Assembly: GCF_004923205.2 (NCBI RefSeq)
Contig: NZ_SELD02000035.1
Location: forward strand, 62,001-126,000
Direction: 5' to 3'
Source: Paracoccus aeridis
Lineage (GTDB): Bacteria; Pseudomonadota; Alphaproteobacteria; Rhodobacterales; Rhodobacteraceae
Length of the DNA: 64,000 nucleotides
Each line of letters opens with the position of its first letter. Positions within the stretch are counted from its first letter, which is position 1. Under the pieces are notes generated by a model. It ran no database searches and had not been told where the DNA came from. It was given only the letters and a program-made list of their open reading frames with translations. The position numbers were made by a program, and so were the translations under genes. Shown here piece by piece: positions 52,537 to 62,052 of this stretch.

Positions 52537-53634
52537 TCAGCCGGCCAGCCAGGCGTTGAAGCGCTCGCTCAGTTCGCCGTCGTGGTCCACCCAGAAGTCG
52601 AGGTTCGAGGCGAAGCCCTTCGCCAGGTTTTCGGGCGAGGTCGGCAGGTGCGGCCCCATCGGCTGGTCGGTGCCGGCGATGTTGCCGACGAGGCCGGCCG
52701 ACGACGCGCGGGGCGGGCCGTAGCTGATGTGCTCGGCGGCCTTGGCGAGCTGTTCCGGCGCGGTCGAGAAGGCGATGTAGTCCAGCGCCGCCTCGCGGTT
52801 GGGCGCGCCCTTCGGCATCACCCAGCCCTCCATCTCGTAGATCTGGCCGTCCCAGATGATCTTGAAGGGCTTCTTCTCGCCCATCGCGGCGTCGAAGATC
52901 CGCCCGTTGAAGGCGTAGGCCATCGACACCTCGCCATCCGCCAGAAGCTGCGGCGGCTGCGCGCCCGCTTCCCACCAGATCACGTCGGCCTTGATGGTGT
53001 CGAGCTTGGCGAACGCGCGGTCCACGCCCTCGGGCGTTTCGAGCGTCGAATAGATGTCCGCGGCCGGCACGCCATCGGCCAGCAGCGCAAGCTCCAGGTT
53101 GAACTTCGCGCCCTTCCGCATGGTGCGCTTGCCCGGGAACTTCTCGAGGTCGAAGAAGTCGGCCGGGGTCGCGGGCTTGGCGTCGGGGAAGCGGGTGTCG
53201 TCGTAGGCCAGCACCATCGAATAGACGTCGGTTCCCACGAAGCAGTCGGTCAGCGCCCCGTCGATGAAGTCGTCGGCCGCGGCCTCGCCGCCTGCGCCGG
53301 GGGCGAGGATCGAGGCGTCGATTTCCTCCAGCAGCCCTTCGTCGCACATCCGCACGGCGTCGGCGTATTCGACCGAAGCCACGTCGGCGGTGACGTTGCC
53401 TGCCTCGACCATCGCCTTGATCGGGGTGGCCGGGTTGTCGGCGTCGGTCACGACCACGCGCGTGCCGGTCTTTTCCTGGAACGGCGCATTGTAGGCCACC
53501 TGGTGCGACTGCCCGTAGGCCCCGCCCCAGTCGAGCACGTTGACCGTCTTGTCCTGCGCCATCGCGGGCAGCGAAAGGCTGGCCAGCGCCCCCGCGAGCG
53601 CGGTCGAAACGATCACATCCGTCCTGAACTTCAT
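52537..53634 (-). CDS. potD: PotD-like periplasmic binding protein, first copy
   Basis: A 365-residue exported binding protein. The signal peptide starts 'MKFRTDVIVSTALAGALASL' and is cleaved near 'AMAQD'. The mature N-terminus 'KTVNVLDWGGAYGQSHQVAY' is typical of the PotD/PotF group. It shares 'VIWWEAGAQPPQLLADGEV' and 'HISYGPPRASSAGLVG' with the next gene. The start at 53634 is preferred to an ATG seven codons upstream because of signal-peptide shape and a GGGAGA-type site. It follows potA by 33 bases, the normal place in such operons. Confidence 0.91.
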   Translation of the reverse strand: MKFRTDVIVSTALAGALASLSLPAMAQDKTVNVLDWGGAYGQSHQVAYNAPFQEKTGTRVVVTDADNPATPIKAMVEAGNVTADVASVEYADAVRMCDEGLLEEIDASILAPGAGGEAAADDFIDGALTDCFVGTDVYSMVLAYDDTRFPDAKPATPADFFDLEKFPGKRTMRKGAKFNLELALLADGVPAADIYSTLETPEGVDRAFAKLDTIKADVIWWEAGAQPPQLLADGEVSMAYAFNGRIFDAAMGEKKPFKIIWDGQIYEMEGWVMPKGAPNREAALDYIAFSTAPEQLAKAAEHISYGPPRASSAGLVGNIAGTDQPMGPHLPTSPENLAKGFASNLDFWVDHDGELSERFNAWLAG

Positions 53635-53667
53635 GGTCTTCTCTCCCTGTATCACTGCGGTTTTTCT

Positions 53668-54771
53668 TCAGACGGGGTCCAGCGCACGGGCGTCCTGGGG
53701 ATGCCAGCCGACGCGGATCTTCTGGCCGGGGCTCAGGCGGACCTGCCCGGCGGTGTTGCGGAACTTCATCACGAAATCGTCCGAGCCCGCGACCTTCATC
53801 CGGGCGCGGAAGATGTCGCCCATGTAGATGACCTCGATCACCTCGGCCTCGACCGTGTGGGCGCCTTCGGGCATCAGGTCCGGCTTGAACTCGATCCGCT
53901 CGGGGCGGATCGACACCAGCGTGCGCTGCCCGACCTCGCCCACGTTCACGGGGGCGGCGTCGATCAGCTCACCGTTCGCCAGCCGCACCAGCGCGGTCTG
54001 GCCGTCCAGCCGCTCCACCGTGCCCGACAGCGCGTTGTTTTCGCCGATGAAGCCCGCGACGAAGCTGTTTTCCGGCGCCTCGTAAAGCTGCGAGGGCGTG
54101 GCCAGCTGCTGGATGCGGCCGTCGTTGAACACGGCGATCCGGTCCGACATCGTCAGCGCCTCGCCCTGATCGTGGGTGACGTAGACGACCGTCACGCCAA
54201 GACGGCGGTGCAGGTCCTTGATCTCGAACTGCATGTGCTCGCGCAGCTGCTTGTCGAGCGCGCCCAGCGGCTCGTCCATCAGCACCAGCTTGGGGTCGAA
54301 GACCAGCGCGCGGGCCAGCGCGATCCGCTGCTGCTGGCCGCCCGAAAGTTGCGCCGGGCGGCGGTCGCGGAAGCGCGCCATCTGCACCATGTCGAGCGCG
54401 CGCATGACCCGCGCGTCGCGGTCGGCGCGCGGAAGCCCGCGCACCTCCAGCGGAAAGGCCAGGTTCTCGCCCACCGTCATGTGCGGGAACAGGGCATAGT
54501 TCTGGAACACCATCCCGATCCCGCGCTTGTGGGGCGGGACGTCGTTGATGTCGCGCCCGTCCAGCATGATGCGGCCGTGGGTCGCCGTCTCGAACCCCGC
54601 GAGCATCATGAGGCAGGTCGTCTTGCCCGACCCCGAGGGGCCGAGCATGGTCAGGAACTCTCCCTGCCCGATCGACAGGTTCAGGTCCTTCACGACCAGC
54701 GAGCGGCCGTCGTAGCTTTTCTGGACGTGGTCGAAGACGACGTAGTCACGGCTGCCGGCACTGGCGATCAA
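53668..54771 (-). CDS. potA: Polyamine-type ABC transporter ATP-binding protein PotA
   Basis: A 367-residue ATPase with Walker A 'GPSGSGKTT', signature 'QLSGGQQQRIALARAL', Walker B 'KLVLMDEPLGALD', H-loop 'VYVTHDQGEAL' and a C-terminal TOBE_2 domain ('LVSIRPERIEFKPDL'). It energises import through PotBC. First gene of the potA-potD-potD-potB-potC operon. The 230 bases upstream, up to the aldehyde dehydrogenase gene, hold its promoter but no recognisable gene. Confidence 0.92.
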   Translation of the reverse strand: MIASAGSRDYVVFDHVQKSYDGRSLVVKDLNLSIGQGEFLTMLGPSGSGKTTCLMMLAGFETATHGRIMLDGRDINDVPPHKRGIGMVFQNYALFPHMTVGENLAFPLEVRGLPRADRDARVMRALDMVQMARFRDRRPAQLSGGQQQRIALARALVFDPKLVLMDEPLGALDKQLREHMQFEIKDLHRRLGVTVVYVTHDQGEALTMSDRIAVFNDGRIQQLATPSQLYEAPENSFVAGFIGENNALSGTVERLDGQTALVRLANGELIDAAPVNVGEVGQRTLVSIRPERIEFKPDLMPEGAHTVEAEVIEVIYMGDIFRARMKVAGSDDFVMKFRNTAGQVRLSPGQKIRVGWHPQDARALDPV

Positions 54772-55001
54772 GCGTTCGTCCCCCTTCGCCGGTCCTGTTC
54801 GTGTCGGCGCGATCCCAGACTATGCAGCCGGGCGGCGGCTTGGCAACGAAGTTGTGCGGAGGGGTATCGCCGCCCGCGCGGCGGGCACGGGGCGGCCGGC
54901 TTCGCCTGGCGGACGCAGCCCGACCCGCTGGGCCGGGATGGTCCAGGGCAGCCTGCCGAGGGTGCCGATGGCCGGTATGTCGCGCCCCTCGCGGGCCGCG
55001 A

Positions 55002-56447
55002 TCAGCTCCGCGCCAGGACCATCCGCCGGACCGCCGCCAGCATCGCGCCGAAGCGCCTGCCGTAAGGCGGCGCGAGCAGCCCGACGCCGTTCAGCCGCGG
55101 CTGGATGAAGGTGCCGCGCAGGTGCGAGAGCGTGTCGAACCCCGCCGCGCCGTGATAGCTGCCCATGCCCGACCCGCCGACACCGCCGAAAGGCAGGTGG
55201 CCCTGCGCGACGTGCATGATCGTCTCGTTGTGGCAAGCGCCGCCCGACACGATCCGCTGCGACAGCGCCCGGATCTCGCCCGCGTCGTTCGAGAAGTAAT
55301 ACGCGGCGAGCGGGCGGGGACGCGCGACGATGCGCGCGACCATCTCGTCGGTGCCGCCGACGGGGATCACGGGCAGGAGCGGGCCGAAGATCTCCTCGGT
55401 CATGATCGCGCTGTCGTCGGGCGCGCCCGTGACGATCACCGGCGGGAACAGGCGGCTGTTGCCGTTCTCGGGCTGGTCGGTCAGCGGATGCAGCGTCGCC
55501 CCGCGCGCCACGGCGTCGTCGCGGATGCGGACCAGCCGGTCGAACTGCCGCTGATCGATGATGCGGGTCACGTCGGGGTTGGTGGCGATGTCGGGATAGT
55601 GCCGCCCGACCCAGGCCCGCGCGCCGTCGATGAACGCGCCCTCGCGCCCGCGCGGCAGGTACACGTGGTCGGGCGCCACGCAGGTCTGGCCAGAGTTGAT
55701 CATCTTGCCGGTCATGATCCGCGCGACCGCGCGGTCCATGTCGGCGTTGTCCGTGACCAGCGCGGGCGACTTGCCGCCCAGTTCCAGCGTCACCGGCGTG
55801 AGGTTGCGGGCGGCGACTGCCATCACCTTCTTGCCGACCTCGCCGTTGCCGGTGAAGAACAGGTGGTCGAACGGCAGCGCCGCGAACGCCTCCCCGATGC
55901 CGGGCCCGCCGCGGAGCACCGAAAGCTCGTCGGACGCGAAGTGCCGGGCGGCGGCCCCGGCGATCCAGGCGCTGAAATGCGGCACGTATTCCGACGTCTT
56001 CACCAGCGCCCGGTTGCCCGCGACGAACGCGGCCACCAGAGGTCCGATCGTCAGGAACAGCGGATAGTTCCACGGGCTGATGATGCCGACGACGCCCTTG
56101 GGCTGCGGCACGATCAACGAGCGCGCGGGCCTGAACCAGATCGGCGTCGGCACCCGGCGCGGCTTCATCCAGCCCTTGCCGTGACGAAGCGCATGCGCGA
56201 TCTCGACATGGGACGGGAATATCTCGGCCAGGCGCGTGTCGCCCTCGGCCCGGTGTCCGAAGTCGGCCGAGATCGCGCGGATCACTTGGCCCTCGCCCTC
56301 GCGCAGCATCGCCGACAGTCGCTGCAGCCGGTCCCTGCGCGTGGCCCAGTCCGGCGCAGGCTCGGCGCGCGACGCCGCACGTGCTGCCCCGAAACGGGCG
56401 TGAAGCGTCTCGACACTGTCCCACTGCTGTTCATCGATCATGCGCAT
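55002..56447 (-). CDS. Aldehyde dehydrogenase (coniferyl-aldehyde dehydrogenase type)
   Basis: A 481-residue NAD(P)-dependent aldehyde dehydrogenase. Motifs include 'GIISPWNYPLFLTIGPL' (coenzyme/active-site Asn), 'VTLELGGKSPALV' (general-base Glu) and 'NSGQTCVAPDHVYL' (catalytic Cys). The overall pattern, without the usual long N-terminal arm and with a C-terminal hydrophobic stretch, matches the CalB/class 3 fatty aldehyde group. It oxidises aromatic or long-chain aldehydes to acids. It lies upstream of the polyamine importer on the same strand; a role in oxidising aminoaldehydes from polyamine breakdown is possible but not specific. Confidence 0.9.
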   Translation of the reverse strand: MRMIDEQQWDSVETLHARFGAARAASRAEPAPDWATRRDRLQRLSAMLREGEGQVIRAISADFGHRAEGDTRLAEIFPSHVEIAHALRHGKGWMKPRRVPTPIWFRPARSLIVPQPKGVVGIISPWNYPLFLTIGPLVAAFVAGNRALVKTSEYVPHFSAWIAGAAARHFASDELSVLRGGPGIGEAFAALPFDHLFFTGNGEVGKKVMAVAARNLTPVTLELGGKSPALVTDNADMDRAVARIMTGKMINSGQTCVAPDHVYLPRGREGAFIDGARAWVGRHYPDIATNPDVTRIIDQRQFDRLVRIRDDAVARGATLHPLTDQPENGNSRLFPPVIVTGAPDDSAIMTEEIFGPLLPVIPVGGTDEMVARIVARPRPLAAYYFSNDAGEIRALSQRIVSGGACHNETIMHVAQGHLPFGGVGGSGMGSYHGAAGFDTLSHLRGTFIQPRLNGVGLLAPPYGRRFGAMLAAVRRMVLARS

Positions 56448-56759
56448 GTCCCGTGGTTTTGACGCTTGCCGGAGCTTCCGGCGGAGTTTCGACCGGACCG
56501 TCCCGGATCACGGCCCGGGATCAGCGTACGCCTTTCGGTGAGATCCCCCCGCTTCATCGCCGGGTTCGCGCCCGCGGGCAAGCTGGGCGCTCGAAGGATC
56601 CACGGCGAGACGCGACGTTGCAGGCGGCCGAGCGGCGGCCTTGCCGCCGCCTCGATCACGTGCGGGCGGGGTGGCACCGGGCTTGGGGTACGTACGCATG
56701 AAAGGGGTTCACTGACGCGTTGATGGGTGACTCAATGCCCCCCGGTGATGGAGGCAGGA
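56448..56759. other. Non-coding stretch left of the IS remnant
   Basis: No gene is supported in these 312 bases. The left part must hold the promoter of the aldehyde dehydrogenase. The last 60 bases before the transposase start look like the outer end of an IS5-family element, with GGTGATGGAGGCAGGA as probable ribosome site, but no clear terminal inverted repeat partner was found on the right side. Confidence 0.4.
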
Positions 56760-57481
56760 ATGGCGCGTTTTGATCTGACGGATTCGAGTGGGGCCTGATC
56801 CAGCCACTGTTGCCGAACAAGCCACGGGGCGTGGCGCGGGTCGATGACCGGCGGGTGCTGAACGGATCTTCTGGGTGCTGCGAACCGGGTCGCCTTGGCG
56901 AGACCTTCCCGAGCGCTACGGGCCCTACACCACGGTCTTCAACCGCTTCAACCGCTGGGCCAAGGCGGGGGTGTGGGTGCAGGAATTTGAAGCCGTTGCG
57001 GAAAAATCCCTCGGCAGCATGCAGTTCATCGACAGTTCGATCATCCGCGCGCATCAGCATGCAGCGTCGAAAAAAGGGAGCGGATCAGATCCTTGGCCGT
57101 TCTCGTGGTGGACTGATTACCAAAGTCAACGCGATGGTGGACCATCGCGGGCTGCCGCTGGCAATCACCCTGGCGCCGGGGCAGTCCGCCGACAAGGCGG
57201 CGGTGGCCAAGTTGCTGGCGGCCATCCGCGCCCGGCGACGTGGTGGCCGACGCGGCTACGACGCCCGCGCGATCCTCGACCTGATCGCGGCGCATGACGG
57301 GCGCGGTCATGTCGACCCCGCGCTCTACCGCCAGCGCAACCTCGTCGAGCGCTTCTTCACCAAGATCGAGCACTTCCGAAAGATAGCGACCCTATACGAA
57401 AAACCCGCCACAAACTGTCTCGCGGCCGTCCTGATCGCATGCTCAAGGCTATGGGTCAGGTATTATGAGTCCGCATCCTAG
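56760..57481 (+). pseudogene. Degenerate IS5-family (IS427-like) transposase
   Basis: Translation in shifting frames gives a recognisable IS5/IS427-group DDE transposase. It starts as 'MARFDLTD', then 'LIQPLLPNKPRGVARVDDRR' after a lost base, then 'LRTGSPWRDLPERYGPYTTV' after a second lost base near 56862. Next come 'MQFIDSSIIRAHQHAASKKG', then 'ADQILGRSRGGLITKVNAMV' after an inserted base near 57077. A further disturbed stretch around 57230-57250 precedes 'RRGYDARAILDLIAAHDG'. An internal deletion of roughly ten codons joins this to 'VDPALYRQRNLVERFF'. The end 'RLWVRYYESAS' and stop are intact. At least three frameshifts make it inactive. The catalytic region is partly lost. Confidence 0.85.
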
Positions 57482-57933
57482 CGCAGAACGGTCGTTGGGA
57501 TAGGGGCTGGCCGCCAAGTTCGCGTCAATCCTTCACCATGTGCGTTCAGCCGGTCCACGATGTCGTGCGATGCCGCATCGGCGATTACGACGTCGTAAAC
57601 GCGGAAAACGCGCTTTTGCAATCACCTTTCAATCTTGCACGTCATTCCTGCGGCGTCTCTCAACCATAATCCGGCGAGGGCGCAGCCATGCGCATCCGCT
57701 TTTCCGATCGGCAAGGCACTGTTCTTGCTACCCATCGGGCGGGTACTCCGGCCGGCCGCCGGCGAGCCGCTCACTGCCGACATCTCGCGGCAGCCGCCGA
57801 CTTCGGGCGCCAGGTTCCTATCGCCAAACTGCGCTGGACGGTCGTCCACGGCAGGCAATGGAGCGAATGCCATCAGACTGGAAGCGGCAATGACCGCCGA
57901 CCGTGTGCGAACCGATGCCGAAGAACAAGGAAA
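57482..57933. other. Spacer between the IS remnant and tRNA-Arg with no supported gene
   Basis: These 452 bases are less GC-rich than the surroundings and contain only short open frames without recognisable motifs, good start signals or normal codon use. It may be the right flank of the decayed insertion or other fragmented DNA. The frame opening near 57635 runs into the tRNA and is not believed. Confidence 0.45.
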
Positions 57934-58010
<77 letters not shown>

Positions 58011-58104
58011 GTCGTCGGGTCAGATAGCCGGATCGGGGCCGTGCTGCAATGGGCAAATGCCCGCTTGCCGCGCCGCCCCTGTTCCGCTGCGCTATTCGGC
58101 CACC

Positions 58105-59172
<1,068 letters not shown>

Positions 59173-59230
59173 CTGCTTGTCCCCTTGTGTCACACCGGCC
59201 TGCCTGCGGCAATCCGCAGGCGCCGCGAAT

Positions 59231-59245
59231 GTTCTTGTGTTGTTC
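59231..59245. promoter_or_regulatory. LexA (SOS) box of recA
   Basis: GTTCTTGTGTTGTTC matches the alphaproteobacterial LexA box GTTC-N7-GTTC exactly. In the sense of recA it reads GAAC-N7-GAAC and its near edge is 58 bases before the start codon, a normal operator position. Confidence 0.85.
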
Positions 59246-59314
59246 CCGTTATGCCAAGATCTTGTTGCGCGTTCAATCGCAAACACAACGCGCCGGCCGT
59301 GTTCATGCCACCCC

Positions 59315-61441
59315 TCATGCCGGCACCAGATCCGCGGCGGTGATCGCGGGCGACACCGGCGGACGGCCGGTCAGCTGGTTTTCCACACAGGCGATCAGGT
59401 CCGAAAGCGAGAACGGCTTGGGCAGGAACACCGAGTTGGGGATCGCGAGCGCCCCGTCGGCCAGCGAGTGTTCGGTGTAGCCCGACATGAACACGACGCG
59501 GGTGCCCGGCCGGTCGCGCAGCGCGGCGCGAACCCAGGCCGGGCCGTCCATCCCCGGCATGACAATGTCGGTGACGAAGACGTCCGCGCGGACACGGTCG
59601 TCGGCGAGGATGGCGAGCGCGGCCTCGGCGTTGTCGGCTTCCAGCACGTCCAGCCCGCGCAGGCGCAGCGCGCGGACGGCAAAGGCGCGGACCGGCGCCT
59701 CGTCCTCGACCAGAAGGATGGTGCCGGTCGGGGCGCCGGTGTCCGGCACGGCCACGGGCGGCGCGGCGGGGGCGGGCGGCGGCGCCTCGGCCGTCTGGCG
59801 GTGAACGGGGAAGAACAGCTCGAACGTGGTGCCCTGCCCCACGGTGCTGTCGCAGAAGATGAAGCCGCCGGTCTGCTTGACGATGCCGTAGGCGGTCGAC
59901 AGGCCAAGCCCCGTGCCCTCGCCCTGGCGCTTGGTCGTGAAGAACGGCTCGAAGATCTTGCCCATCTTGTCGGCCGGGATGCCGCAGCCCTGATCGGCCA
60001 CGGTGACGCGGACATAGGCGCCGCGCGGCAGGGTCACGCGGTCGCGCGGCACGCCCTCGGCCAGCCGCACGTTGTCGGTGCGGATCGAGATCTCGCCGCC
60101 GTCTGGCATGGCGTCGCGGGCGTTCACGACCAGGTTCATCAGCACCTGTTCCAGCTGCCGCCGGTCGGCCCGGATCGCGCGCAGGCCGGGATCGTGGGTG
60201 AAGGTCAGGCGCACCCGCTCGCCCACCAGCCGGTTCAGAAGATGCGTGAGGTCCGACAGCGTGTCGCGCATGTCCACCACCTCGGGGTTCAGCGTCTGCT
60301 TGCGCGAGAAGGCGAGAAGCTGCTTGACGAGAGCGGCGGCGCGGTTGGCGTTCTGCTCGATCTGGTAGAGGTCGGCGTATTCTGGGTCGGCCTTGTCGCG
60401 GCGCAGCATCAGCAGGTCGCAATGGCCGGTGATCGCGGTCAGAAGGTTGTTGAAGTCGTGTGCGATGCCGCCGGCGAGCTGGCCGATCGCCTGCATCTTC
60501 TGGCTCTGGACGAACTTCTCCTCCAGCGTCTTCATGGCACTGGCATCGGTCAGCACGGCCACGACGCCCGGCCTTTCCTCGCCCAGCCTGCACGGCGAAA
60601 GCGCGACCTGCAGGAATTTCTCGGTCCCCTCGCCGATGAAGCGCAGCACTTCGCCCCGGGGCGCGGCGCGCCCCAGCGCCACGTCGGAAATCCAGTCCCG
60701 GACCGGCCGGCCCGGCCCCTCGATGATCTCGCCGAGCGGCCGACCGGGCGCGGCGTCCCCCAGAAGCGCTCGCGCGCGTTCGTTGGCGTCCACGATCGCG
60801 CCCTCGGCGTCCAGCCACAGGAGCGCCACGGGCAGGTCGGTGGCGAGCACGCGCTGGGTGCAGGCGGCGCAGCCTTCGGGTGCTTCTGCCGCACGCCCGG
60901 CATCGGCGCCGGTGTCGAGCGTCCACTGCTGGATCTGAGATCCGGGGCGGCGCGTCACCTCGACCCGGGTTCCGGGCTGCAACGAGATGGTGAGCGGCTG
61001 GGCGCCGCCCTTGCGCGACAGCGCCAGCCGAAGCTGCGCCTCGGGATTTGCGCGAAACCGCGCGAGAAGCTCCGCCACGGGATGGCCGAGAAGGTCGTGA
61101 TGGGCGGCCCCGGCCGGGTTCTGCGCCAGGACCTTGCCGGACGGATCGACCGCCCAGCCCGGACGGGCCGACGCGGCGAGCGCCCGCCGGGCGGCGCGCA
61201 GGTCGCGCCTGAGCCGCACTTCCTGCAAGAGCCGCGATCCGGCGGCGATGCCGCCCAGAAGGTAGCAGGCCGTCACGATCGCGCCCACGACCACCAGCAG
61301 GCCCGGCGTGTAGCGCCCCGGCTGGACGATCAGCCAGATCGCGCCGACCAGCACCGGCAGCATCAGCAGCGGCACCAGCACCAGAGGGAACTGCGATTGC
61401 GTGGGCGTCTTTCTCATCATCCTGTCGTCATGTGTCGGCAT
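59315..61441 (-). CDS. cckA: Hybrid histidine kinase CckA
   Basis: A 708-residue membrane-bound hybrid kinase. Two membrane segments lie at about residues 18-40 and 46-68, with PAS-like domains at about 85-180 and 195-300. The HisKA domain has '[16 protein letters not shown]' (H328), followed by HATPase_c ('[11 protein letters not shown]', '[15 protein letters not shown]'). A Pro/Ala linker leads to a C-terminal receiver with phospho-acceptor D625 ('[12 protein letters not shown]'). This is the CckA layout; with ChpT it phosphorylates CtrA. In R. capsulatus CckA affects GTA release by lysis. Starts at 61441, 61420 or 61417 are possible; the last two have a closer AGG. A perfect CtrA box precedes the gene. 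Confidence 0.93.
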   Translation of the reverse strand: MPTHDDRMMRKTPTQSQFPLVLVPLLMLPVLVGAIWLIVQPGRYTPGLLVVVGAIVTACYLLGGIAAGSRLLQEVRLRRDLRAARRALAASARPGWAVDPSGKVLAQNPAGAAHHDLLGHPVAELLARFRANPEAQLRLALSRKGGAQPLTISLQPGTRVEVTRRPGSQIQQWTLDTGADAGRAAEAPEGCAACTQRVLATDLPVALLWLDAEGAIVDANERARALLGDAAPGRPLGEIIEGPGRPVRDWISDVALGRAAPRGEVLRFIGEGTEKFLQVALSPCRLGEERPGVVAVLTDASAMKTLEEKFVQSQKMQAIGQLAGGIAHDFNNLLTAITGHCDLLMLRRDKADPEYADLYQIEQNANRAAALVKQLLAFSRKQTLNPEVVDMRDTLSDLTHLLNRLVGERVRLTFTHDPGLRAIRADRRQLEQVLMNLVVNARDAMPDGGEISIRTDNVRLAEGVPRDRVTLPRGAYVRVTVADQGCGIPADKMGKIFEPFFTTKRQGEGTGLGLSTAYGIVKQTGGFIFCDSTVGQGTTFELFFPVHRQTAEAPPPAPAAPPVAVPDTGAPTGTILLVEDEAPVRAFAVRALRLRGLDVLEADNAEAALAILADDRVRADVFVTDIVMPGMDGPAWVRAALRDRPGTRVVFMSGYTEHSLADGALAIPNSVFLPKPFSLSDLIACVENQLTGRPPVSPAITAADLVPA

Positions 61442-61471
61442 GCCACTTCGGCGCTCATAGCGCGGGCGAGC

Positions 61472-61486
61472 TTAACAGTGCGTTAA
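61472..61486 (-). promoter_or_regulatory. Perfect CtrA box upstream of cckA
   Basis: TTAACAGTGCGTTAA is an exact TTAA-N7-TTAA site, 30 bases before the most upstream cckA ATG and 51 before the next candidate. It suggests direct feedback of CtrA on its own upstream kinase. If the site covers the -35 region, the transcript would begin close to the first ATG, which favours the internal starts. Confidence 0.75.
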
Positions 61487-62052
61487 AAAAGCTCCCCACG
61501 GCGCGGGATGTTCAGACCTGGTTGCAGTCACACCTGCATGTAAATGTCGGCCCAGACCGGCATTGTAGGGGTAGCGGTCGATATCCCCGGACGGCTCCCG
61601 ATTGTCTCCCCAATCGGATCCTCGACAGAAGCTAACCCCGACTCGCCCGTGCCTGCCTTGGCACCCCTGCCCCATGCTGATTCGCGGCGTCAGACGAGAT
61701 GCCAGGGCGCCCCGGTCTGATGATCGTTGCCGGGCGAAGGGCAACGACGTTTCCCGTTCCGGTCGATGTCACCCCTCCGGGCGAACGTCAGAAGATGACG
61801 CTCGGGCACACTCGCAGGGTTCTGCGGCAAAGGCCGAAATTGGTCTGAGCCGCCGAACGCGGACCCTTGCTGAGACGCCGATGGAAATGCGTCGAAATCA
61901 TCGGCGCTGCGGGTCAGCGGAAAAGCCTTCGCGACACTGAAGACTTTCGACTTCAGCTATCTGCGAGGACCGCCGGAAATGACAGCGCCGGATGCGAAAG
62001 GCAGATTGGGCCCTGCGACGCAATCGGGCCCAATCACCGTTTTAACGCCCAC
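61487..62052. other. 566-base region without a supported gene between cckA and the Hint-domain gene
   Basis: Short open frames on both strands (for example 61602-61940 plus) have no motif, no convincing ribosome site and poor GC3 bias. The base composition is more mixed than in the flanking genes. It may hold the 3' region of the Hint-domain gene and the cckA promoter, with possibly decayed DNA between. A near-CtrA site (TTAA-N7-TTAC) at 62042-62056 overlaps the stop of the Hint gene and is not considered functional. Confidence 0.4.

Noticed and set aside
61602..61940. A 112-codon plus-strand open frame in the cckA-Hint spacer
   Set aside because: No motif, poor third-position GC bias, no ribosome site, and a highly mixed basic composition.
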